A stretch of DNA of 64,000 nt from assembly GCA_944470555.2 (NCBI GenBank), contig OX104127.1, positions 89,552,708 through 89,616,707 of the forward strand, given 5' to 3'. Under the pieces are notes generated by a model that did not search any database, was not told the origin of the DNA, and saw only the letters and a list, made by a program, of their open reading frames with translations. Both the position numbers and the translations under genes were made by a program. This stretch comes from Heterobilharzia americana. Taxonomy: Eukaryota; Platyhelminthes; Trematoda; Strigeidida; Schistosomatidae. Below are positions 34,445 through 44,975 of this stretch, in pieces (position 1 is the first letter of the stretch; each line of letters opens with the position of its first letter).

Positions 34445-34995
34445 TACAGGCGGCACAGGTACAGACGAGAGTGTCAAAACCAAGATCGGAAAAGCAAGAT
34501 AGGCTTTCATTAATTTGAAATCAATGTGGAGATCAACTGCACTGAGCACAAAAAATAAGATCTGGATTTTCAACTCGAATTCAGTCAAGTCAGTGCTTCT
34601 ATATGGTTAAGAGACTTGGCGGCGCGTCACGAAAAGCACTTCCAGTAGCTGCCTACGCTCACTCGATACTGAAGATCAGATGACCAGAATAATAAGAATG
34701 AGCAAAGAACCTATCACCCAACAAATGTGCAGAAGAAAGTGGAGATGGATCAGGCATGCACTGAGAAGGCCGATTGGGGACATCACACGCCAGGTCAGGC
34801 ACTCAAGTGGAATCCAAAGGGGAAACGATGAGTTAGGCGTCCAAGGATGACATGGATGAGATCATGTGAGGAAGAAATGGAAGCTTATGGGCAGTGGTTG
34901 AGGCAGGTTGAAAAGAGAACAGAGTGGAATGGAGACGTGCTACTGAAGCCGTATGTTCCACTAGGGACCCAAGGGACAAATAATAATAATTTGAA
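34445..34995 (+). pseudogene. RTE fragment E (thumb to C-terminus)
   Basis: The 3' end of an RTE copy. Codons for YG-SETWRRVTKS-like, TRIIRMSKEPITQQM, RRKWRWIRHALRRPIGDITR and TWMRSCEEEMEAYGQWLRQV are readable in changing frames, ending with the AATAAT tail at about 34,980. It differs from copies A-C in sequence and so belongs to another RTE subfamily, closer to fragment F. A Smα-like SINE follows about 50 bp downstream. Confidence 0.65.
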
Positions 34996-35044
34996 TACTA
35001 CCAACAAGACAACAACCAACACTCGTTACACAGAAGGTGGCTAT

Positions 35045-35225
35045 GATGCCCCCGTGGCCTAGTGGATATCATTTTAGCGTATGAAACTATAGATATCAGG
35101 TTCAAGACTCAGTAGCAGCAGTATCACCCATGTACATCTGGCTGACGAGTCTCAAACAAGATGAAACGCGCATCATGGATTCCTTTGTTAGTCACCAAGT
35201 GGAATACTTATCAAAACTATGTAAT
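35045..35225 (+). repeat. Smα-like SINE with hammerhead
   Basis: A SINE-like unit on the plus strand. It starts with an A-box-like TGGCCTAGTGG (35,056-35,066), then a B-box-like GGTTCAAGACTC (35,099-35,110), and carries a hammerhead at 35,136-35,180. This order is that of Smα, the established schistosome SINE-like satellite with an internal Pol III promoter and active ribozyme. The sequence is diverged from the Smα pattern I remember, with paired changes in stem II. Confidence 0.65.
35136..35180 (+). ncRNA. Hammerhead ribozyme candidate (Smα-like)
   Basis: Core CUGACGA (35,142-35,148; the variable position 7 is C) and GAAA (35,163-35,166) are intact. Stem II is GUCU with AGAU around CAAACA; it seems to have changed C-G to U-A as a pair compared with Smα. 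Stem I is AUCUGG with AUGGAU (five pairs, two wobbles, one mismatch). Stem III is CGCGCAU, short. Expected cleavage is after AUC at 35,174. Structure supports a ribozyme; strength is uncertain. Confidence 0.6.
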
Positions 35226-35721
35226 CACAAGGCAGTGACAATGCAGAATGTCGTATAAATCGAAAATGGTTTTAAGTAGTAGCTAGTCACATCAGTTCTG
35301 CAGCATTAAAAAGAATTAGAATGTAAGGAAACTTACTAATAGGAAACAATCTCTCTCAGCTCCAAAAAGTGAACGAAGGAATTCTGTTGGTTCTACCAGT
35401 TTGCTAACAATTGTAGTGAAACAGGTAGAACTAGTAGTATTGTTAGCCACCTTCGAAACTAAATCATTGAATCGATCCAAATTTACTATAATTTCGTAGA
35501 AATTTAGCGCTACTCATTAATAATAAAATGATTGCTAAGGATTGTTTCATGCGGCTTCAACTCAGTGTTATTAAACAGAATAAAAGTACTCTGGGGTATT
35601 CAAACCTGCCAAAAGTTGTATGTTCACAAAGTTATAAGCATGACTCTTCGTCTCATTTGGGTTACTTCACCTAATATAATGATTAATGATAATTATTTTT
35701 GAATAGAGCAATAGCTTTAAT

Positions 35722-36042
35722 GAGATCCACTTAATTTCGCTGTTTCTCATCAAATGTTAACAACCTAAAACTGTTTTAACATCAATTTATACAGAATGTT
35801 TGCATATTACAATCAGTTTCATTGAAAATCATCAGCTTGAAATAAAGATAACATCGATATGAAGTAATTGAAAACACACGAATTGAGGAAATAAATATGC
35901 AGAGCTAAGTTTGCCACCATATAGAAGAATTAGACGAATATTCTAGAGCGGAAGCTGGATAGAACAGAGAGGTAATCGTATTCAACACATTAAGAAAGTT
36001 TAACTGAGAGCTGATGTGAGTAGGATTCAGATATTTATTTTG
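35722..36042 (+). repeat. Inverted duplication, left outer arm
   Basis: The stretch 35,755-36,042 (288 bp) is the reverse complement of 38,879-39,166 with two mismatches. A less similar extension reaches 35,722. It is AT-rich and has no long frame. A third, partial copy in this same orientation is at 37,805-37,975. Confidence 0.8.
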
Positions 36043-36240
36043 CTGGTTTGTGGGGATTTATTGATCACGGGTTCGATCCCTGTTGGGGTCGTGGGTGCGC
36101 ACTGCTGATGAGTCCGATACTAGGATAAAACACCTGTCCAGTGCTCCCAGGTTTCTTTCATTCCTTCAACTGATGTCAGTCTACGATGAATAACAACTTA
36201 AAATATTTCCAAATCCCCATAACTCCCTTAAAAATTCTGT
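36043..36240 (+). repeat. Hammerhead-SINE copy after a minus stub, core damaged
   Basis: It begins with a minus-strand tail stub (GGTTTGTGGGGATTTATTGA, 36,046-36,065) and switches into a plus-strand copy with a B box (GGTTCGATCCC, 36,070-36,080). The hammerhead box CTGATGA is at 36,105-36,111, but GAAA has become AAAA (36,127-36,130), so it should not cleave. The tail ends near 36,235. Confidence 0.55.
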
Positions 36241-36309
36241 ATTAAGAAAGCTTACAAAAAATGTGTGATAGGTCATAAGATTTATGTTATTCAACAGCTA
36301 ATGTGAATA

Positions 36310-36660
36310 GAATTCATATAATTCAGCAAAGGTTGTGAAGTGTAAAATAACAAGAAAACAAATTCCAACTTGTATGAATCGACGATGATTATCAGTAAGA
36401 TCAAGGTATTTACCATGGTAGGCATAGACTGATAACTGTTTCTTTCTAATCACATCAATTTGATTTGAATCGTTTAGTGACTAACGCTTCAGTGAAACGC
36501 AGCTAATTTGAATTCATCTGTTTGTTGTTTACTTAGAACAATTTGTGAATATTCACCTCATGTCCACTATCAATAAGGTGACAAGTAATAGTGCTGTTGA
36601 AGACTTTTTCACCTCTCAATCATAAATTCCTTGGAATATGCTTAGACATGCGGTCACAAA
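36310..36660 (+). repeat. Inverted duplication, left inner arm
   Basis: This arm pairs in inverted orientation with 37,950-38,306. Match is clear at TACCATGGTAGGCATAGACT and across ACTGATAACTGTTTCTTTCTAA, and at AAATTCCTTGGAATATGCT. Overall similarity is lower than for the outer arms, about nine in ten at best, and the right arm lacks roughly 50 bp. Confidence 0.65.
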
Positions 36661-37259
36661 CCATTCTTTATCCTCATCCAATGTATGTGCTATGGCAAAT
36701 ACATGTGAACTGATAGATACAGATGGTAGTACCATGAAGGGGTGACTTGTCATCCTTGGATTGTCTCAGTGAGCAATTCGTTCTATAGAGTCCAATTAAC
36801 CTAGCAACACTATTTAAATTTGTGAGTGAAAAATTGTATGAAATCATCTATTATTATTTGACAATTTGAAGGACAATAAGTGGGATTTGATCATCTCCTA
36901 CGTATTTAGGTGCAATGGTCATTCAGTGAAGATTTCATCCAAAAAGGTTCAAAAGCATCATTTCTGTCCAACTTTTAGATGATAGAAAAAGTGAAGAGAT
37001 TGTATCTTGATTACCAATGGTTTCAATTCTAAGCTATATGGTAGTGTGTCCCAAACCTCTGGATCACATCATCTCAGTTGAGAGGTTGAGATACACTGGA
37101 GATACTAACTGAATACAATTCTACTTCATCTCACAGAATCACATCATACACTGGCAACCTTCTCACTTTTTCCAGCCATTCCTAGACATTGTATAACAGT
37201 GAAGAGTATGGCAGCCGGTGAGATAGCATTATAATTCATATCCAAGTGAGTAGACTTAC

Positions 37260-37830
37260 TATTTCAGCATGGATTTTGTTACTGAATGACAGTCTTGGTC
37301 ACGGCCGAATACACGTTACCAGACAGCAGAATTACTTGTGTAGCCTGGTCACGGTCTGTGAGAACTCCCATAACAAATCTTCGAAGGTACATGGCACATT
37401 CTTATGCACACTGTTCACCAACTGATTAGATGTGACTCAAGTAGTCTGAATGCTACTGCAGGATAAGGTGGTGTTGTCCGCATACTCAAAAATACCACTG
37501 GTTTCAAAGTTCAAGGGTAGTGTTTAATTCAGGTTACCCCATCTATCCTGGCTGCTTATTTGGAACACTGAAGAGAGCCAATTGCTTTCCCACACTCTAT
37601 GTGATATATTTTGGATAGGTTGCTAACGTCGTCAGTAAATTTCCAAAGAACATTTTTCTCCAGGAGACAAAGAATCACAGGTAGGTCTACTATCAAGATA
37701 CACGGATTGTTGATATACAAACTTGTGATGGTGCTCAAGCATCTAGAGAAAGGTGGGTTCATGATCAGTGAATCTTCAACCTGAATGAAACCTGGTCTTT
37801 TGTCGCCTTGAATTAAAGATAACATCGATA
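37260..37830 (-). pseudogene. D-like RT relic at the centre of the inverted duplication
   Basis: The minus-strand frame at 37,556-37,825 (89 codons) reads GFIQVEDSLIMNPPF, then LIVDLPVILCLLEKNVLWKF, in the positions of the GFRxxRGC and motif A blocks of D-type RT. Further on, 37,463-37,496 in another frame gives GIFEYADNTTLSC, an RT motif C with YADN. Similarity is weak and several stops lie between. It lies between the arms of the inverted duplication. Confidence 0.4.
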
Positions 37831-37882
37831 TGAAGTAATTGGAAACATACGAATTAAGTAAATAAATATGCAGAACTAATTT

Positions 37883-37885
<3 letters not shown>

Positions 37886-37946
<61 letters not shown>
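37886..37946. repeat. (TA)n microsatellite
   Basis: 61 bp of uninterrupted TA, inside the third partial copy of the outer-arm repeat, at the position of a CATATA motif in the other two copies. It probably arose by expansion of that motif. Confidence 0.95.
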
Positions 37947-37948
<2 letters not shown>

Positions 37949-37949
37949 T

Positions 37950-38306
37950 GGATTAGAGGACTATTCCAGAGCCTAAGTTGTGACCGCGTATCTGAGCATA
38001 TTCCAAGGAATTTATGCCTGAGAGGTGGAAATGTCTTCAATAGTGCTAATGCGCGTCACATTTATTGATAGTGGACAGGAATTCGAATTTATTGTGTTTC
38101 GCTGAAGCGTTAGCCATTAAACGATTCAAACCAAATTTTTGTGGTTAGAAAGAAACAGTTATCAGTCTGTGCCTACCATGGAAAAGACTTTGTTTTTGCC
38201 GACAATCATCATAATTTATATATGTCATCGTCCATTCATATACATTTGGATTTTCTTTTTTTGTTATTTTACACTTCACAGCCTTTACCGAATTATCTGA
38301 ATTCTT
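37950..38306 (-). repeat. Inverted duplication, right inner arm
   Basis: The reverse complement of 36,310-36,660 with scattered differences and one deletion of about 50 bp. It starts directly after the TA tract and the partial outer-arm copy. Confidence 0.65.
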
Positions 38307-38510
38307 CAAGTTGGTATTCATCATAGACTGACGTCAGTTGGATGAACATTGGAAACCTGAAGGAAGTACCAGACAACTGTTTCCTCCTCACATGGGACTC
38401 CTCAGAAGTGCGCACTCAAGACCTTATCAGGACTGGAACCCAGCACCTTCAGGTTTCGTGGCCAGCACGTTACCAATGAGCTACTGCGTCTGAATCCAAT
38501 GGACCATATT
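38306..38510 (-). repeat. Hammerhead-SINE, minus half of a head-to-head pair
   Basis: Minus-strand copy, from the tail (TTCAAGTTGGTATTCATCAT, 38,307-38,326) to the A-box region at about 38,480. The core is present: CUGAGGA (38,399-38,405) and GAAA (38,380-38,383). Stem II is imperfect (GUCC with GGAG), and stem I hardly pairs, so cleavage is doubtful. It adjoins the plus-strand copy at 38,515. Confidence 0.6.
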
Positions 38511-38514
38511 TCGA

Positions 38515-38878
38515 GGGGTTATTCCTGAAGTTCCAATGAGAAGTCTCGACTGGTGGGGCAAACCTTTTGATCATGAGTACAGATACTCAGCGATGACGTT
38601 GGTTGATAGTCGTCCTGTGTCGTGAACTGACAGAAGTTGGAGATATGGACCACTGGGTTTCGACCTAATGGGTAATGTTTACGTGCTGGTCACAGAAAGA
38701 ACCTGAAGGTCTTGGATTCGAACCCTGTTGGCGCGGGGTGATGGGTGCGTACTGATGAGGAGTCCCATGCGAGGACAAAACAGTTGTCCCGTGCTTTCTG
38801 ATTCCCAATGTTCCTCCAACTGATATCAGTCCATGGTAAATTTCAACTTGAAAAATCACCAAACCCCCACAAACTAAC
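38515..38878 (+). repeat. Hammerhead-SINE, plus half of a head-to-head pair
   Basis: A near full-length plus-strand copy: 5' block (TTCCTGAAGTTCCAATGAGA, about 38,522-38,541), B-box-like GGATTCGAACCC (38,713-38,724), ribozyme region 38,745-38,800 and tail to 38,876. The core is damaged: AUGAGGA in place of CUGAGGA, and AAAA for GAAA. It ends next to the right outer arm. Confidence 0.6.
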
Positions 38879-39200
38879 AAAATAAATATCTGAATCCTAC
38901 TCACATCAGCTCTCAGTTAAACTTTCTTAATGTGTTGAATACGATTACCTCTCTGTTCTATCCAGCTTCCGCTCTAGAATATTCGTCTAATTCTTCTATA
39001 TGGTGGCAAACTTAGCTCTGCATATTTATTTCCTCAATTCGTGTGTTTTCAATTACTTCATATCGATGTTATCTTTATTTCAAGCTGATGATTGTCTATG
39101 AAACTGATTGTAATATGCAAACATTCTGTATAAATTGATGTTAAAACAGTTTTAGGTTGTTAACACCTGATGAGAAACCACGAAATAGGATGGATCCATG
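38879..39200 (-). repeat. Inverted duplication, right outer arm
   Basis: 38,879-39,166 is the reverse complement of 35,755-36,042, with two mismatches in 288 bp. The weaker extension reaches about 39,200. SINE material lies immediately inside both outer arms. Confidence 0.8.
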
Positions 39201-39324
39201 CTATCCTGCTAAAGCTGTTGTTCTTACTCGATTTAAATTTGTAAAGGGAAAGAATTGCATTTGATTATAATTATGTTTCTTTATTTCATATAATTAGTAA
39301 TATTATAGGAATATTGTTTTGTAG

Positions 39325-39470
39325 GGATTGTGTGATTTCAAGTTAGTACTCATCATGAACTGACATCAATCACGCGACCATTGGAAAGCTGTTTCATCCC
39401 ATTATTGGACTCGTCAGCAGTTAACGCACCCCAACTGTCAATGGAATCACTGTTCAGTGCTCTTTGTTGA
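39325..39470 (-). repeat. Hammerhead-SINE, minus half of a second pair
   Basis: Minus-strand copy from its tail (TTTCAAGTTAGTACTCATCA) to about 39,470. Core CUGACGA (39,411-39,417) and GAAA (39,392-39,395) are intact, and stem II pairs GUCC with GGAU. The stem I 3' strand and cleavage site are deleted (CAGCTTTCC). It adjoins a plus copy. Confidence 0.5.
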
Positions 39471-39800
39471 CTTGCTAGCAAATGGAATTTTCGAAGTCTC
39501 AATGAAAAACTGTGGTTTGTGTGGTCACATAAGTTGGATATGAGGACAAATAGTTAGCCGTAGCATTGGTTGATGCGCGTGTTATATTGTAAATTTAGAG
39601 AAGTAGGAAGATGCAAATCATCAGATTATATCTATCTGAAAAGTAACCTGCTCGCTGTGATACATGACGATCCTGGGCTGGAATCTTCACAAGGTAGTTG
39701 GTGTGCACCTCTGACAAGTCTCATACTAGAAAGAAAACAGTTCTTAGTTGTTTCCAATGGTTCTACAGATAATGGCGGTCCACAATGAATACTTCCTTCA
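39470..39800 (+). repeat. Hammerhead-SINE, plus half of a second pair
   Basis: A diverged plus-strand copy. Recognisable parts are the AAGTCTCAATGAAAAACTGTGG block near 39,500 and the ribozyme remnant CTGACAAGTCTCATACTAG (39,712-39,730). The conserved core is mutated. It ends in GTCCACAATGAATACTTCC at about 39,797. Confidence 0.45.
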
Positions 39801-39834
39801 ATAACCTTATTATCGATAATCATATTAAATTTAG

Positions 39835-39995
39835 AGGTTTGTAGGGATTTATTGATTTCAGGTTGATATTCATCATGGATTGATTGAGCTCGATGCTTAG
39901 TGGGGTTATGGGTGCTCAGCATGAAACAGCTATCCAGTTCTTTAAAGTTGCTAATGTCAACTTATGATGATTACTAACATGTTAAACATATTATT
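39835..39995. repeat. Hammerhead-SINE, short minus stub joined to plus piece
   Basis: 39,838-39,890 is the minus-strand tail (GGTTTGTAGGGATTTATTGA, then ATTCATCATGGATTGAT). It switches to plus-strand sequence (GGGGTTATGGGTGCTCAGC) with a tail end near 39,980. The middle, including most of the ribozyme, is deleted. Confidence 0.45.
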
Positions 39996-40439
39996 AGAAA
40001 CGAAGAAGTTGAATCGATTTTCACAAACTGTCATTTGAATGCTTCATTTTAATACATAAAAAATAGTTATATGTTTAGATTCACAGTCTGACAGACTGAT
40101 TTGCCTAAACTTTCGCGCCTGAATTTAGTATTATCTTCTGTCAGACTTGAACATTGGTTTCTCTTCATTTATATACTGTTATATTTCAATAATAATAATA
40201 TAAACTTCAGGATCAAAATTTAACCTGATAGAATTGAATAAGTTGAGTATTGGGTAAATGTATTATAAAAGAAATGTATTTGTAAAAATCCCAATTTATG
40301 CAGGACAACCACAAAGCTAATCAGGAATGAAGATGACAGGCAAACGGAAGTAATTTACATTACATGTACTACATTCCATTAACTAACGTCATCGTGTTAT
40401 TCAACAGATTTAGAAATATGAACAGAGGAATTCAAGAGG

Positions 40440-40965
40440 AAATTTAAATGATGATGCTTGGATTAGCTTAGTAGTTCTACCATTCCGCTAAGGTATAACT
40501 GAAGAGCTACAAAAAATCTTAAGGAAGTAACGAATTAGAGCCTTCTACAAAACAACCAATACTTCTAGGAATGCTTTAGTCCACTTAAAAGATAAAATTC
40601 TTTTTACTTCCACAGAAAAATGTGTCTATAAATTAGGCTGTGTCGATTGTGATGCTTATATAGATTATAATGGGAAATCATCCCGTGAGATCTTCATTCT
40701 GGCTAGAAAACAAAACGACCACCAAATAATCCTGTAGAACTAAAGAATTCACAAGTCACATTGGCAATTGTGGTTTATGCCATCTATCACAGTCACAAAA
40801 TCCATTCTGAAAATATTAAAATTATTTAAAAACTTTTCTCAAACTACAAAGAATGAAGAATAGTTGAGGTGTTTCACATTATATTCAATCCTAATGCACT
40901 CAACAGTAGAAACGAAGGCCTAACTATGTGACCAACAACCTGGACAGTATTTCCAAAAACAGCAC
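40440..40965 (+). pseudogene. Penelope-like element, GIY-YIG nuclease fragment
   Basis: Plus-strand blocks match the end of a Penelope-like protein: LPFR-GITEELQKILRK, TTNTSRNALVHLKDKI, then KCVYKLGCVDCDAYIDYNGK. In the last, the C-x-x-C-x-x-YIG arrangement of the GIY-YIG nuclease has YIG changed to YID. After it come REIFILARKQNDHQ and, in another frame, RIVEVFHIIFNPNALNSRNE. The nuclease nicks DNA to prime copying of the element. Stops and frameshifts show a dead copy. The RT is absent. Confidence 0.65.
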
Positions 40966-41114
40966 ATTACATACAATGATCACAATAAAAGTGCATACAC
41001 ATAAACAAACCGAATATACTATCCATAGTATTGTTCTTACTAATAATGGATAACAGAAACAAATTTGAACGCTAACTGACCTGCACAATAATAACATTTA
41101 TGCCCATATTATTA

Positions 41115-41890
41115 TCATGTATGAACAATACCGTCCGTTAGTTGGTTGGAGGCAATCGACATTTCTTCCTCACACCGTCTCCTCCATGTCACAGTCAGCT
41201 GGGACGCCCAACTCGTCGTTTCCCCCTTCGGATTCCATTCGACAGTCTGGTGCGTGATGTCCCCGAACGGTCTTCTCAGTTCATGCCCAATCCAATCCAT
41301 CTCCACTTCCTTCTGCATATTTGTTGGGCGATAGGTTCTTGGTTAGTTCGTTGCCCGACCACAGTGAGTTCCTTGTTGCTTATTCTTTCTGGAAATCCAT
41401 CTGATCTTCAGTATCGAGTGAGCGTAGGCAGCTGTTGATGAATATCTGTGGTTTGTTGGAAATGCTTTTCGTAACGCGCCAAGTTTCTGAACCATCACAT
41501 TGAAGCACTGACCTGACTGAATTGGTGTTGAAAACCCGGATCTTGTTCACGCTTTATGCTGAGTGCAGATCTCCACAATGGTCTCAGGTTAATGAAATCC
41601 TGTCTCGCTGTCTTTCTGATCCTAGCTGCTTTGACGTCCTCATTTGTGCCGCAGCTGCCGTCGCCTGTAGTTGAAACGATGCTTCCCTGCTTAGATAGGT
41701 GAAAGATACTACTTCCTCTAAGTTTCTCCCGTTAATGGTGATTGGAGCTTGTTGTTGATGGTTGGGTATCTCCATCACCTCTGTCTTTTCTACGTTCACC
41801 TGAAGTCCCATCTTCTTTCGCTGCCTATCCTCGTCTCGTCTACCAACGTGTTTGATTTTGCCTGTTGATATTCAAGTTTTTGTGACATAA
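41115..41890 (-). pseudogene. RTE fragment F (post-RT to C-terminus)
   Basis: Minus-strand RTE 3' region. 41,584-41,811 reads KTEVMEIPNHQQQAPITING, then RNLEEVVSFTYLSREASFQL. 41,115-41,318 gives EVEMDWIGHELRRPFGDITH and VTWRRRCEEEMSIASNQL. Between them the thumb is readable in other frames. The tail matches the C-terminus of fragment E more than that of A, B and C. The end of the C-terminal block after SIASNQL is lost, and the sequence changes to flank near 41,110. Confidence 0.65.
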
Positions 41891-41899
41891 GTTGAGCTC

Positions 41900-44335
41900 C
41901 TAGTAACATATAACACGATTACCCAACATATCTGCAAACATGTCTCAGTCTGTAGTTTGCAAAATAGACTTCTGAGTTTTGGTATGTTATCATATATATA
42001 TATCTTCTGTGTACAATTTTCTTAGATTCGTATGAAAAGGTATTTTCTTTAGTTTGTCGCATACTTTCGTCAAGACATATAACGGAGTGGTCTAAGTTCA
42101 GAAACAGAGCTTGCTTTCATGCTTTTTATATGCCGATATCATCAACAAAGACTGAATTTAAAGTGGTATTCAGAAGATTTAAATAAAAATGACCAGATTT
42201 CTGTGACTGGTTACAAGAGTTGAAGTTACCACATATGATTAGATCCACAAATTCTATAAATTTGTCTAAGAATTTATACTTCTGAAACAAGCTTCAACCA
42301 GCTGGGATACAATGTCTTTTATCTAAGTGAAGTAACATTCACTGGAATGAAACATCACCGCGAAACGCTCAATATTGTCATTAGAACAGGTGGAACATTT
42401 GCATAACTACACGGATTCTTGCGAAACATTTTCAAACCTCTTAAAAGTAATAAACTATTAAAAGGTGGATTATCAAGTTAATTTTCTTTGCAAGGATATA
42501 TTAATGACGTCTCTTTCGTTTTTTTTTCGTCTTCTTTTGTAAAATACTGACTAGCGTGTAACTGCTCGAACCGTTACACTTGGATGTCTGGTCCTTTGTT
42601 GATACAGACTAACTTTTAATCATAAGCTCATTTATGAGCCTCTAAAAAGTCTGTATTAAAAACAATGCAGCTGTTACTAATCCACACTTTATACTAGCCT
42701 TTACTTAACTGTCGTATTCCATATTGCATGAAAATTATGTAGTAAACTGCCACTAAGTTAAACAGCTCTATTATTTCTTCACCCAAATAAATTATGCTAC
42801 TCATTAGTAGCCAAAAGTAATTCTAAAAAAAGAAGTATTTAAATTTCATGAATTTGTAATTTTGATTACATTACATTAATAATGCATAGAACATAACTAC
42901 TCTATATATTCTAGTAGTTAAATATGTTTAGGATATTTCAGTGAATAAATCTGATGCTTAAATAATTTAAAGACACTTTTGTCTCTAGGGGTATAATCAT
43001 ATCTCTTGTCATCTATCAGAACTTTTTTAATGTGTTTATAAGTGACTACTACTTGAACAAGAGCTTGTGTGTTTGTCAGACTTAGAGGTGAAGAGAATAC
43101 AGGAGTTTGAATGATAGATAGTACTAACTTTCTGTCAGGGGGTAACTGATGACAAGATACTGAATGACATTGATGTTGAAATTAAAATGAGAGGTCCTGT
43201 AGCAATACTGTCCCCCTTTTTTCAAGAGAAAGGAGAAGACTACCGTGAAACTCAACAAAATATTCTATACATTTAACTGTACATATTTATTAGACTTAAT
43301 TGAACCACTTTTAGAGAGAGAGAAAAATAACAGTTGTACTACAGTAACAAATATTTAAAGTATGAATAATTTAAAGTCATAATTTGGAAGTAAGAAGAAT
43401 AAACTCTGAAGATTATCATAAGTTTATGGCATTTCATTGCCTTCTCTTCAATAGCATACAAGCTAGAAACAGTGATATAACTTCGTGACCATAAAGCTTC
43501 ATTTTTCTTCAGTCGAACGTCTCAGTTTATATGATTTCAAATGCAACCCCTAGTTTTTAAGAAAAATAGAGACTGGACCGAATTGATCCATTTCTATTGG
43601 GTTCTTGTCTGGATGCCTCAATATCACCTATAGTTTCAACTTCATAATAAAGATGGATAGTAGATAACCCTGTGGTATTTAAGGTGATCATTCCTAGGAT
43701 CAAGTCTAAACGGGAACAATATCGTTCACTGAGGTGCAGGTACATTCAGTTGACGAGTTCAAAATAGGATTCCATCGTTACTGTCAATCCATTATGTCCT
43801 CTATAGGTTGCCATATTTATCTGAATCAGGTTCTTAAATTGAACCCATTTTGTTGAAGTGGCGAATTCAAAATCAGACAGTCGAATATAGAAATCTAAAG
43901 GTTTGGAGAGAAGAGGGATACATAAATTTCTTGAGAATAAATCAAATACCCAATTTCGATGATTAGTCAGTTGTTGAAGTATAAGAGGGGTCAGTGAGTT
44001 CAATAATGAGATCTATGAACTGACTGAACTGATGAAGCGGTTCTCTTCTAAAAGTTATCATTAAGAAAAGCAAATCTCCAAAAACTTTGTTTGTCTAGTA
44101 ATTAAACACAGGTCAGTTTTACATAGTTACACTTATTAATTAAACTTTAGTTATTTCTATCCAATTTCTTCATCTTTAAGAAAGAGAATTCTCAACATTT
44201 CTTATAAACCCTTTGGTTAGCGAAATACCTTGAGTTATTTCCATTCTTTTCAGTCGAAAAACCCCAGTGAACTACTTTGATAATCACTTTTGAATTCCTT
44301 CATGAAGGATGTAGTGAAAACAGTTTCACTTCTTC
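41900..44335. other. AT-rich region without supported genes
   Basis: The longest item is a minus-strand frame at 43,557-44,003 of 147 codons with a single stop (TGA at 43,746-43,748). It has no domain I recognise and sits in AT-rich sequence. I list it as unassigned. Confidence 0.4.
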
Positions 44336-44339
44336 ATAA

Positions 44340-44700
44340 TTTTGATTATCTGAGAGAGCTGTGATTTGGCAGACTAGTATTGATACTGAATGATAACTGA
44401 AGGTGAAATGAAAATTTGGACCGTATTTGGATTCAAACCAGCGACCACCAGGTTTCCGGCGTGATACTCTACCAACTGAGATACGAGGTCCGACTGCTGA
44501 CCAGATTTTTATTTCATTTCAGTCATCAAGAGTTTTTTCCCGATTACCATGTGAATTCATGATGTTTTACTATCGATTGATCGTACTCACACTGGCTGCT
44601 GCCTAGTCAAAACTTCTCATCCAAATTCAAATCTAAGGGAATTAGATGGGGGTAGAGCAACATATCAATTATCATTTTGACTATCTGAGATAGCTATGGT
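44340..44700 (-). repeat. tRNA-derived SINE, left half of an inverted pair
   Basis: Read on the minus strand, 44,430-44,490 resembles a tRNA: A box TATCTCAGTTGGTAGAGTA and B box GGTTTGAATCC (44,430-44,440), with an anticodon-arm-like stretch between. The unit runs on to 44,700 through CTGCTGACCAGATTTTTATT (plus strand). A second copy, inverted, follows. Confidence 0.55.
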
Positions 44701-44734
44701 TTAAAAAATTAGTTTTGATACTAGTCTACCAAAT

Positions 44735-44975
44735 CATATCTATCTTAGATAGTCGAAATGATAATCAATATGATACTCCCCCTCTCTGAATCCAGTTAGA
44801 CTCGAATTAGGATGAGATGCCCTGACTAGACAGCCAATGTGAACACGATCAAGCGGTAGTAACGTGTCACGAATTCATATAGTATTCGGGTAAAACGCTT
44901 GATGGTTGAAATGGAATAAAAATCTGGTCAGCAGTCTAGCCTTGTATCTCAATTTCACTCCAATTTAGTTTGGTG
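44735..44975 (+). repeat. tRNA-derived SINE, right half of an inverted pair
   Basis: The reverse complement of 44,485-44,700 with about 15-20% differences. It contains ATAAAAATCTGGTCAGCAGT and ends inside the tRNA A-box region (TATCTCAATTTCACTCC). The centre, 44,700-44,735, holds a short AT-rich loop flanked by GACTATCTGAGATAG and its partner CTATCTTAGATAGTC. Confidence 0.55.

Noticed and set aside
43557..44003. 147-codon minus-strand frame with one internal TGA
   Set aside because: No domain or motif is recognised, and a frame of this size is expected occasionally among six frames over 64 kb.
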